64,000 nt of DNA from Lumbricus rubellus (taxonomy: Eukaryota; Annelida; Clitellata; Crassiclitellata; Lumbricidae). Location of the stretch: the NCBI GenBank assembly GCA_945859605.1, contig OX243812.1, positions 43,769,009 to 43,833,008 on the forward strand, written 5' to 3'. Both the position numbers and the translations under genes were made by a program. Numbering within the stretch: the stretch's first letter is position 1; each line of letters opens with the position of its first letter. This document shows, piece after piece, positions 55,445-64,000 of this stretch. The notes below the pieces were generated by a model. The model saw only the letters and a program-made list of their open reading frames with translations, did no database searches and was not told the DNA's origin.

Positions 55445-57245
55445 TGTACTGTGACTTGTTCATAGTGATTTCGGTTGTGTTCGTCTGTTCTTCCGACAGT
55501 GTTGGCATTGGCCATTTCGAAGACAATTTTGGCGATCCTGATTCACAGCTGAAGCCAAAGTGTTCGGTTGTAAGAACTTTCGGTGACGATCTTTCAGGGG
55601 GTTTCCTTGTCATCGATCTCACAGGGTTTAACCTTTCGTTTTTGCGGAGTGAAGGCTCAGGGAAGGATACGGTAACTGTGATCTGCCTAGCGGGCGATCG
55701 CAGTATCCAGTGAAGGTTACTGTGACTGCGTATTACAGTCAGGGTTGCACACACCTGGGTCGTGGATTCTGCAGGGCTTGCTTGGACTTCTCTCTGCTAA
55801 GAACGCGCCGTTGGTCTCGGTATCGAACGGTTGTTGTGAACGACAGTTGGACGGGTGAGGCGAGCACCCAAGGTGATCGCCGAGTATTTCTTTGCAAGGC
55901 GTTTTCGCGTGATTCTCGTTGGGATATTTGGACGGACATTGGTGGGAGTTTCGGCCGCTGTTGGTATTGATCGCTCTCGGGTCTGCAGATCGACTCTGCC
56001 CGATTTGGTCATCGGGGATTAGGGAACATGCAGTATTCCCCGTTGGTGGCGATGGTTCGATGGCTGCCCGGTGCAGCGTGGTGCAAAAGGGTATCGATAA
56101 GTAGGGCAAGAAGCATGGGCGCCCGGAGAAATTTTTGCAGGGGGGGAATTTTTTTTTTCGTTGATCACAATTACCGTAAATGTTTTAGTAACAAGAGCTT
56201 GAAAAATGCAAAGCTGGAAATTAAGAGCACGCGTATTTTTCAATGAGGTTTCTTAATGCAAATTTTTCAGTTTCGTTTTGTGTATCAGCTTTGATATGAA
56301 TACATTCTTTAGTGCGAAGAATTTTTTTTAAAAGTAGATGTTAAAAGTGGGTTTCTGAAGCGGCGCTGTAATATTATAAGTCCATTGAATGAATAAATAT
56401 AGGTGAAAAAATAGGTGTCAGCTTTCAAGGTGCAAGTGTTGCTCTAGCTACTTCTATTGATACTTAATCTTGTGCAGTTGTGAAAGGTTGCATGGCAGCG
56501 AGATTCCAATCAAGTAGGCCATAATCGATAGAAAAATACTATTTGCAAAAGCGCCTGCCGGAGGGTTAACAGCCAATGGTCACTGTTCCAGCTTTTAACA
56601 AGATGTTGATAATGCAAGGCAGAAAATAAAGAGCTTGTTTATATCTACAGAGATTTCTAAATATAGATTTATGACTTTCACTGTATGTATCATTCGCATC
56701 ATTAGTGCTTTAATGCAAAGCAATTTGTTTAAAAAAAACCAAAAGTAGTAGTTAAAAAAATAGTTTCAATTTTCCAGGGGGGGCAAGTGCCCCCCCCCTT
56801 GCCCCTATATGCGGGCGCCCATGGCAAGAAGACGAAGGCCGCAGTCTGCCTGTTGAGAGCCGGCCATCCTCTTACTCAGGACGTTGCCTACTCGGTTACC
56901 GCGGACGAGGCAGAGAGTGGGTCTGACGCTACCGAGCTGTACACCCGGTCGCAGGCGTTGGTTTCAGGGTCTTCTTCTTCCGTAAACGAAGGTGTTGACG
57001 GCGCACACGCAGCACAGTGACTCGGGAGGCTCACTGCATCCTGATAAAACGGAGTATCTCCCGGGTCTGGAGAAGGCGCCACAAAGTGGAGCCAGAGGCG
57101 GAGAAAAATTGGTTTCTTGCTCTCCTGGTGTTGAACCTGGGGGAAATGGGTCGCATCAAAGTGGTGCCCGAAGTAGGGTCCATGTGATGCATTTTGACCC
57201 AAATCCTGGTACGCCATAATCATAATGATCATCTGGCTATATCAA
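55445..57245 (+). other. GC-richer segment with short frames, hAT insert removed
   Basis: Outside the hAT-like insert this segment is richer in GC than its neighbours and has several overlapping short open frames on both strands. None resembles a protein I recognise. It may be the internal part of an LTR element that would start at 55222, or an unknown mobile sequence. Confidence 0.3.
56114..56823. mobile_element. hAT-like family Y, complete copy
   Basis: The ends are CATGGGCGCCCG and its exact inverse, with GCAAGAAG duplicated on both sides (56106-56113, 56824-56831). Subterminal poly-G on the left and poly-C on the right add a G-quadruplex-prone run. It is 710 bp long and non-coding. A truncated copy lies next to the neuropeptide exon at 27202-28207. 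Confidence 0.9.
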
Positions 57246-57730
57246 GGCTATTTGATAACAATTATTAAGATGAGACTTAATAAAATCGTGTTTTTGCTAC
57301 TTTTTGCTGCGTTACGTATTTGAATCATCAAAAATGGTGGGTGGCCTCCCTAAAAGTGGCATAACTTTTATTCTGTTTGAAATATTTTGATGAAATCTGG
57401 CCATTATGTGTAGATATGAATTGTCTTTAAGCCTGTAAAATTTCATTTTGAAAATCTTACTTCCGGCCAAGATATTGGCCAGAATAATTAAATTTGTTTT
57501 TTGTTACATTTTGTTGCATCACGTTTTTGAATCGTCAAAAACGGTGGGTGGACTCACTTAAAGTGATGTAACTTTTGTTCTGTTTGAAATATTTTTTTGC
57601 AATTTGAACCATTGTACGTAAATATGAATTGGCTTTAAGACTGTAAAATTTCATTTAAAAATTCATATGTTTGGCCAAGATATGGGCTAAAAACCGTAGG
57701 GGATTACTTTTCTGGCGCACCCTGTATATA

Positions 57731-58699
57731 CAGGGTGGCTCAAAAAAAGTATCACCGGATAAAATGTGATAACTTCGCAACTGAATGACATTTTTCTCCA
57801 AAAAATTTACAATTTGTCGGGGAACAATCCCTGAAAGTTTCACTTGAAACTTTTCATGTTTGCAAAAGTTACAGCTGTTTAAACTTTCAATTCCGTTTTT
57901 TCAAATATCCGGAGAATCATGTTCCAATACATGTGATTTCAATACGATTTTTTGGCAAATTACAACACACAAAATGATGATGTTGTCTTACAATCCCACT
58001 AAGAGCTGTAAAGAAGCGGTTTATGATGTAAGCTGTTAGTATTTAGTCATATTTTGCATATTAAGGTCTCAGTTTGTGAATCTGTTATTAGGCAAACTTT
58101 CTGCAGATGATAAAATGGGAGCTCGGACGTTACATGAACAGAGACTGGGACATCGCGCGGTCATAGCAAAAGACCCAGTGAAAAGTGGAGCCTGAGCACT
58201 GTGAAGGCTAAGTGCAAACGTGTTAATGAGGTCAGATGTTGGAAGAGAGGCAGGAAGTTGTCTTTTAGTCTGACGGGGAAAAAGCGCCATGTTCAGTTGG
58301 AGAACATTAGCTAGCTCAAGAAAGTCTCAGTTGCCGCAGGACCCGATCAACAAGGCCATACTGAGTTTCACAAAAAGAATTCAAACTCGTGTTAAAGCAG
58401 GGAGTGGACATCATACCTTACAAAAAACTGCAAAACGAAATTCTGAGGTCGTAGTCAAAAGCGATATCATTTGACATGGAAATCAACAAGTGACATTCAT
58501 TTATCCGCGGAAATTGGAAAAAACGGAATTGAAAGTTTACACAGCTGTAACTTTTGCAAGCATGAAACGTTTTGAGTGAAACTTTCAGAGATTGTTGGAA
58601 ATTCATTCCTCTGCAAAGTTGGAAATTTTCGCAGAAAACGGTAAATGGGTTGCGAAGATATTGCATTTTATCCGGTGGTACATTTTTTGAGCCACCCTG
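57731..58699 (+). mobile_element. Mariner-like element (family C), internally deleted
   Basis: TA flanks (57729-57730, 58700-58701) and termini CAGGGTGGCTCAAAAAAAGT with an inverse match on the right. Inverted repeats are about 210-230 bp. The plus-strand interior retains transposase-like pieces: KLSADDKMGARTLHEQ, HRAVIAKDPVKSG, and near the end DPINKAILSFTKRIQTRVKA + GSGHHTLQ (58339-58425), which resembles the family C-terminus. The catalytic core is deleted. Confidence 0.85.
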
Positions 58700-59015
58700 T
58701 ACATAATGTAAGCAATATTTAAACTGCAGTGCAATCATAGACTGATAACTGTTTCATCTAGATATGACAATGTCACTGCATTAAGCTTAATGCTACATAT
58801 AGACTGTGACTTCCCTGGAATTATTTTACCAAGAAAACACTAATTCAGACCAAAATGAAGGCTCCATCGTATGCATTCTAGACATAACTTATATGCAGTT
58901 GAAGCTTTTGTCCACCACTGTCCGCCATTTTGGTTATTGGTTTTCTGGCAGTGTCACATCTGTGCCTTTATTTTCATCACATACCTTGCCTCAGAAAGTT
59001 TTCATTTACACTCTA

Positions 59016-60010
59016 CACGGTGATTCATAAAAAAAACGTTACCCTACATAAGTCAGCATAACTCATGTCAATGGCCATCAAATTTAATGAAATTTCAGAA
59101 TAATATGGCTTGATGATCTAGCCAAGTGCCACATAAATTATTTCACATTCAGAGCTATAATGACGTAACGCGGACCACAAAACTAATGACGTCATGATAA
59201 TCTCGAGAAACAAGCACGATTCCGACGTCTTGCCAGCCACTGAGGTTGTATCATGCAAACCTGGTCAATTTCATCTGGTTTAGACTCCTGGTGAGAACTT
59301 GTTTACTGTGGCATCACCCAGTAACAATCAGAATGCTCGCAATCACGTATCTGCCAGTAGGCCTACACAGAAGAGGGACGTTCCAGCAAATCGTCTTTTG
59401 CGGAATCGGCCAATTCTCAGCAAATCCCTTATGGCATCGGTCGGGTCTCTGCACCTGGTCGTACGAACATATCCATTTCATCGAACCAGATGTTGAGGTC
59501 AATAGACAATATTACAGAGATGTTCCATTTTGCCAGACATTCGTGACGTTACGGAGTAAGCATATTTCATCGTCCATCATAATAGCGCTCGTGCGCACAG
59601 AGCTTGAGAAACCGCTGCGTAATGGAATCTGAAACTCCCGATTTCATCCCGCCTAATTTGTGGCCACCCAACAGTCTTCATTTAAATCTAGTAGACTAAA
59701 AGATATGTAGTGTCATGCAAGAAAATGTCTACAGAATTCGAATATGTGATGTCAACGAGTTGTTGCGTCAAATTGTGGAGGCATTGGACACAATGGATCA
59801 GCGCATCATTGATGAATCAGCAAAGAAATGCGTATGCGTCTTCGCGCATGCGTATATGCCAAATTAGGGTAATTTCGAAAATAAATTTGAACTTCCATAA
59901 GGTTCAGAAATGAATTCTCTACCTTCACCTAATATTTTGTGGACATAACCCGATGGTTGGCGGAGTTACAGTAAAATATGTAGAGTAACGTGTTTTTATG
60001 AATCACCGTG
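59016..60010 (+). mobile_element. Mariner-like element with decayed full-length catalytic region (family E)
   Basis: TA flanks (59014-59015, 60011-60012) and termini CACGGTGATTCATAAAAAAA with a matching inverse. The plus strand encodes, across shifted frames, SPSNNQNARNHVSASRPTQK, RDVPANRLLRNRPILSKSLM, HFIEPDVEVNRQYYRDVPF and TPDFIPPNLWPPN-like sequence (a stop replaces part), then VDELLRQIVE-like and LDTMDQRIIDES. The order matches mariner/IS630 transposases. Many frameshifts make it a relic. Confidence 0.85.
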
Positions 60011-60213
60011 TAGAATAATATTTCCATTTTATACAAGACTTCACTAATTATCAATACAATAAAGGGTTTAAAGTGATGCCACCTAAGTTTGATTGAAACA
60101 AGTTGTGTAGTCCTAAAACAACTAGGATTGATTGATTAATTTAAACTGCCTTAGCCAAATGATTAAATACTGGAAACGCTAAAGAATTAGACGTTAGAGC
60201 AGAAAATCTTTAC

Positions 60214-60270
60214 CTGAGCTTTAATTTTAAAGTTATATGCAAGATCTTCAAGCACAACTACTTTTTTCTC
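60214..60270 (-). CDS. DDRGK1: DDRGK1 (UFBP1), penultimate visible exon
   Basis: The 57-base exon encodes EKKVVVLEDLAYNFKIKAQ. It joins in phase 0 to DAIDRIK of the exon at 45085-45327, matching the family order (K-V-V-x-L-E-D-L-A ... then D-x-I-x-R-I). The acceptor is TTATAG|GAGAAA (60271-60272) and the donor CAG|GTAAAG. It starts the C-terminal winged-helix/PCI-like domain. Exons for the N-terminal membrane anchor and the long charged coiled coil are not seen up to the window end and must lie beyond 64000. Confidence 0.92.
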
Positions 60271-60689
60271 CTATAACATACAATAGCAAACTTAAGTATT
60301 ATCAAAACTAATTAAATGCTGGAAAAAAATTATGTACACTACTTGCAAAGCATATATATACTTGCAACTAACAACAATGTTTGCATAATTCTCGTTTAAG
60401 CAATTACTTTTTTCAAGTAATGTGCAGCAGGAACAGATTACTTTATTGATAAAACATAAAAATGGCTAACTTCCCTGGATGTTGTGCTCACAACGCATAC
60501 CTTGCTCCAAGTTCTCAGAGTATGTAGCAGCAAAAGATCAGCAAAAACCTGACAAAGCTCACAACACGCATACCCCAACACCAAAGTCCCTCTCAGATGA
60601 AAGAAGATACCATGCCTAGTCAAGCCCAGATGCAGCATCTCGGACCAGGGCCGTAACAACCACGAACGTGGCCCCCTCCGAGCATAATG
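60271..60689. other. DDRGK1: DDRGK1 upstream intron, part
   Basis: No further DDRGK1 exon is recognised in the minus strand here. The sequence is AT-rich and non-repetitive to the eye. Confidence 0.45.
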
Positions 60690-60850
60690 TCCGAAATTTC
60701 TGACGACCTTTTTTTAGTCATCTGGCTAAAATGTTGGGAAAATTTCATCAATTCACCGTCCGAAAAGTTGATGACTTTTTGGCCAAAATCTCGGGAAAAT
60801 TTCATATCCGCCGTCCAAAAAATTTGATGACCTTTTTTAAAATTTATTTA
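60690..60850 (-). repeat. CGGACGACTAAAAAAAGGTCA-type modules, minus strand
   Basis: Two to three units on the minus strand carry AAAGGTCATCAAATTTTTTG and GGACGGCGGATATGAAATTT, related to the modules at 37745-37940 and 10860-10990. Spacing is about 65-70 bp. Confidence 0.6.
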
Positions 60851-61039
60851 TAGTAATTTCATCCATATTTGGCACTTTTAGGGGCCCCAGTAGATACAAA
60901 AGAGACAGTCAGACTACCAATAATCACGTGATCAATGACGTCATAGTCAAAAGACCAAGGCGATGACGTAATGAGTTCAAGATGATGACGTAATGAGGTC
61001 GTGATTCTTACATAATGTGCTCATGATAAGTATGACGTG

Positions 61040-61380
61040 TTCGAGCTTAAGGATCCTAATCTAATCTAATCTAATAAATCATTTGTAAAGCACTTCTCAC
61101 AACAGAACTATTCGGAGGTGCTCTCAGCGTTACAGAGCAATGAACAGATAAATGACTTCAAGTAGCGAAAATGCAGATGAATTAATATCCATAGCTCAAA
61201 GTACAGCAGCAATGTGAAACCGCAAATTATGCCGGAAATGCAGCCCCGGAAATCGCGGAATCGGGAGATGCGGACCCCGTCGGGGGAGGGGCGGCCCCCC
61301 AACCGCTCAGAGCACCACAGGTATTCGACCTCCATGCTCCCAGCACTCAGCACCACATCCTCTCAGAAGCAGTTCCGAGT
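61040..61380 (-). mobile_element. LINE/SINE tail fragment, minus strand
   Basis: CTAATCTAATCTAATCTAAT (about 61045-61070) is a pentanucleotide tail on the minus strand (TTAGA). It follows, in that strand, GCTGAGAGCACCTCCGAATAGTT and AAGTGCTTTACAAATGATTT, a pattern like the CR1/L2 tails at 43210 and 53040. The section 61240-61310 is GC-rich and unassigned. Confidence 0.5.
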
Positions 61381-61804
61381 GTGAAAACTAATGTTTAGTC
61401 ACATTGGTTTAGACTTATATTTTAGTGATCCGTGAAATTAAGGGGTTTAAAACAGCACTACATTTATTGAAATCTTTGCTCTATTTCAATTCCTGAAATT
61501 CCACAATTGTAATATACAGAAGATATCAATTTAACACATTCTATTTGATGTGAATAATAACAATTTATCAATATTTGAACATTTTATTGAGTAAAATGGG
61601 AATTACATGGGAAGCGAATTCCTTACACATTCAACAGATGGCGCAAAAGCATCATCTATGACACTGCCACTTCGGACTTCTCCGATACACAGCTCGGCCT
61701 CTTATTCACCAATTTATCACCACAGAGCTTCTTAATATCTTATTGCTACCGCATCACTCCACCAGATATGTACATATTTATCAAATCTTCAAGTCTTTGT
61801 TCCG
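61381..61804. other. AT-rich intronic DNA
   Basis: No feature is recognised between the LINE-tail fragment and the satellite array. Confidence 0.4.
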
Positions 61805-64000
61805 ACAGGCCACCAGTTATTACACAAGTCCTACAACGCTTTGGTTTGGCATCCCCATTATTTCCAGTTCACCACTCCTGCACTCATACACATAGGTCTA
61901 TTTCTCAAATATTCAATTCCAAAAATCGTCATTCTATTACACAATTCCTGCAATTCTTCAGATTTGCACTCCTTACCCTCCTCCCACAACTTCAACAATC
62001 CTGCACTCATGCACTTATTTCCCAAAACTTGAACTCTTCGACTACACAAGTCATCATTCTATTACACAATTCCTGCAATTCTTCAGGTTTGTATTCTTTA
62101 TCCCCACTTCACTAAACCTACACTCATGCACTTATTTCTCAAATCATCAACTCTTCGGCTCCACAAGTCATCATTCTATCACACAATTCCTACAATTCTT
62201 CAGGTTTGCACTCCTTACCTTTCTCCCACAACTTCAGCAATCCTCCACTCATGCACTTATTTCTCAAAACTTCAACTCTTCGACTAAACAAGCCATAATT
62301 TTAGTACACAATTCCTGCAATTCTTCAAGTGTGCACGCCTCACCCTCCTCCCACAACTTCACCAATCCAGCACTCTTTCCCCAAACTTCAACTTTTTGAC
62401 TCCACAAGTCATCATTCTATTACACAATTCTTGCAATTCTTCAGATTTGCACTTCTTACCTTCCTACCACATCTTCACCAATCCTGCACTCTTGCACTTA
62501 TTTCCCCAAACTTAAACTCTTTGACTCCACAAGTCATCATTCTATTACACAATTCCTGCAATTCTTCAGGTTTGCACTCCTTACCTTCCTACCACATCTT
62601 CACCAATCCTGCACTCTTGCACTTATTTCTCAAAGCTTCAACCCGTCGACTCCAAAAGTCATCATTCCATTACACAATTCCTGCAATTCTTCAGGTGTGC
62701 ACTCCTTACCTACCTCCCACAACTTCACCAATCCAGCACTCATGCACTTATTTCCCAAAACTTCAACTCTTCGACTCCACAAGTCATCATTTTATTACAC
62801 AATTCCTGCAATTCTTCAGGTTTGCACTCCTTACCATCCTCTCACAACTTCACCAATCCAGCACTCATGCACCTATTTCCCAAAACTTCAACTCTTCGAC
62901 TCCACAAGTCATCATTCCATTACACAATTCCTGCAATTCTTCAGGTGTGCACTCCTTACCTTCCTCCCACAACTTCACCAATCCAGCACTCATGCACCTA
63001 TTTCCCAAAACTTCAACTCTTCGACTCCACAAGTCATCATTTTATTACACAATTCCTGCAATTCTTCAGGTTTGCACTCCTTACCATCCTCCCACAACTT
63101 CACCAATCCTGCACTCATGCACTTATTTCTCAAATCATCAATTCTTCGACTCCACAAGTCATCATTTTATTATGCAATTCCTGCAATTCTTCAGATTTGC
63201 ACTCCTTACCTTCCTCTCACATCTTACCAATCCTGCATTCTTGCACTTATTTCTCAAAATTTCAACCCTTCGACTCCACAAGTCATCATTCTATTACACA
63301 ATTCCTGCAATTCTTCAGGTTTGCACTCCTTACCTTCCTCCCACAACTTCTCCAATCCTGCACTCATGCACTTGTTTCTCAAATCATCAATTCTTCGACT
63401 CCACAAGTCATCATTTTATTACGCAATTCCTACCATTCTTCAGATTTGCACCCTTTATACCCACTTCACTAAACCTGCACTCATGCACTTATTTCCCAAA
63501 ACTTCAACTGTTTGACTCCACAAGTCATCATTCTATTACACAATTCCTGCAATTCTTCAGATTTGCACTCCTTACCTTCCTCACACATCTTCACCAATCC
63601 TGCACTCATACACTTATTTATCAAAACTTCAACTTTTCGACTCCACAAGTCATCATTCTATTACACAATTCCTGCAATTCTTCAGGTTTGCATTCCTTAC
63701 CTTCCTCCCACATCTTCACCAATCCTGGACTCCTGCACTTATTTCTCAAATCTTCAACTCTTCGATTTCACAAGCCATCATTCTATTACACAGTTCCTGC
63801 AATTCTTCAGGTTTGCACTCTTTATCCCCACTTCACCAATCCTGCACTCGTGCACTTATTTCCCAAAACTTCAACTCTTTGGCGCCACAAATCATCATTC
63901 TATCACACAATTCTTACAGTTCTTCAGGTGTTCACTCCTTACCTTCCTCCCACAACTTCACCAATCCTACACTCATGCACATAATTCTCAAAACATCAAC
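61805..64000. repeat. 125-bp satellite array, open to the right
   Basis: About 17 units marked by GCACTCCTTACC at 62208, 62574, 62699, 62824, 62949, 63074, 63199 and 63323 (125-base spacing, with some 116-117 variants from an 8-base deletion). Each contains CACAAGTCATCATTCTATTA and CACAATTCCTGCAATTCTTC. The plus strand is rich in C, T and A and very poor in G. All three plus frames are open for long stretches, one for 551 codons (62329-63984). Since 125 is not a multiple of 3, the frames are cyclic copies of each other. I see no signal peptide, start context or splice signal and do not treat it as a gene. The array continues past the window end. Confidence 0.92.

Larger units (their letters stand above)
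53865..57724 (-). mobile_element. Mariner-like element (family D), interrupted
   Basis: The left end CAGGGTGCACCAAAAAAGGA and the inverse of the right end CAGGGTGCGCCAGAAAAGTA enclose a composite. Within, the minus strand at 54114-54590 encodes MAKVSMTDKMCIQTSLEQD, FWFHFCGPKSPDFNSMEW and, in other frames, RLKRSFDTGAGHIEHKL. These are pieces of a mariner/IS630-type transposase with many stops. The right inverted repeat is present twice (about 57290-57480 and 57490-57724). The centre is displaced by the family-X repeat and the LTR-like/hAT block. Confidence 0.65.
45328..60213 (-). other. DDRGK1: DDRGK1 intron loaded with nested transposons
   Basis: The donor on the minus strand at 60208-60213 reads CAG|GTAAAG and the acceptor at 45328-45329 reads TTTAG|GATG, so the intron is 14,886 bp. 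It holds at least three mariner families, hAT elements, a piggyBac-like element, Helitron ends, LINE fragments, foldback elements and a probable LTR, described individually. The exon reading frame is unharmed. Confidence 0.85.

Noticed and set aside
55444..56104. Several short frames downstream of the possible LTR
   Set aside because: They overlap on both strands with no recognised domain and no second LTR. Left as unassigned.
62329..63984. 551-codon open frame on the plus strand
   Set aside because: It lies wholly in the 125-bp satellite, and the other frames are equally open and cyclically identical. Kept only as a repeat with a note.

Overview
The window is metazoan nuclear DNA: AT-rich, gene-poor and packed with decayed transposable elements. 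Two host genes can be supported, both with spliceosomal signals. Frequent TAGGCCTA-like words and the mixture of Ty3/gypsy, RTE-, CR1/L2- and RLE-type LINEs, tRNA-derived SINEs, hAT, mariner, piggyBac, Mutator-like and Helitron-like elements suggest a marine invertebrate, possibly an echinoderm or other deuterostome. The species assignment is inference only.

Host genes, both on the minus strand. (1) 28237-28899 is a first coding exon of a secreted neuropeptide precursor with seven Lys/Arg-flanked R/KGWG units (predicted RGW-amide or GW-amide), a TATA box at 28988-28995 and a splice donor at 28232-28236. I do not recognise this precursor family. (2) Two exons, 60214-60270 and 45085-45327, encode the C-terminal end of DDRGK1 (UFBP1, UFMylation pathway). 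They are split by a 14,886-bp intron filled with nested transposons. The remaining exons lie beyond the right end or are not visible.

Layout. 0-7 kb: duplicated G-rich minisatellite blocks, an RLE-type LINE 3' end, a SINE, a piggyBac remnant, a Helitron-like element with internal repeats, a mariner fragment and a 35-bp minisatellite. 7-13.7 kb: a 171-bp AACGTT-rich array, quiet AT-rich DNA, small MITEs and a near-perfect 309-bp palindrome. 13.76-18.69 kb: a giant foldback element with about 10 direct and 7 inverted copies of a 229-bp unit. 18.8-24 kb: a mariner element, then a Gmr1-like Ty3/gypsy relic (integrase before reverse transcriptase) split by a Mutator-like foldback element with a 9-bp target duplication. 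24.5-28.2 kb: hAT-like and LINE fragments up to the neuropeptide gene. 29.7-37.5 kb: RTE LINE, a TIR element, a second LINE, and two gypsy relics joined head to head. 38.2-44.1 kb: hAT, a LINE interrupted by a SINE, a LINE interrupted by a hAT, and a Helitron. 45-60 kb: the DDRGK1 intron with at least ten nested elements. 61.8-64 kb: a 125-bp satellite that runs off the window.

Most mobile-element genes are broken by stops, frameshifts, truncation or catalytic substitutions. Several insertions can be dated relative to each other from target duplications and internal empty-site comparisons.
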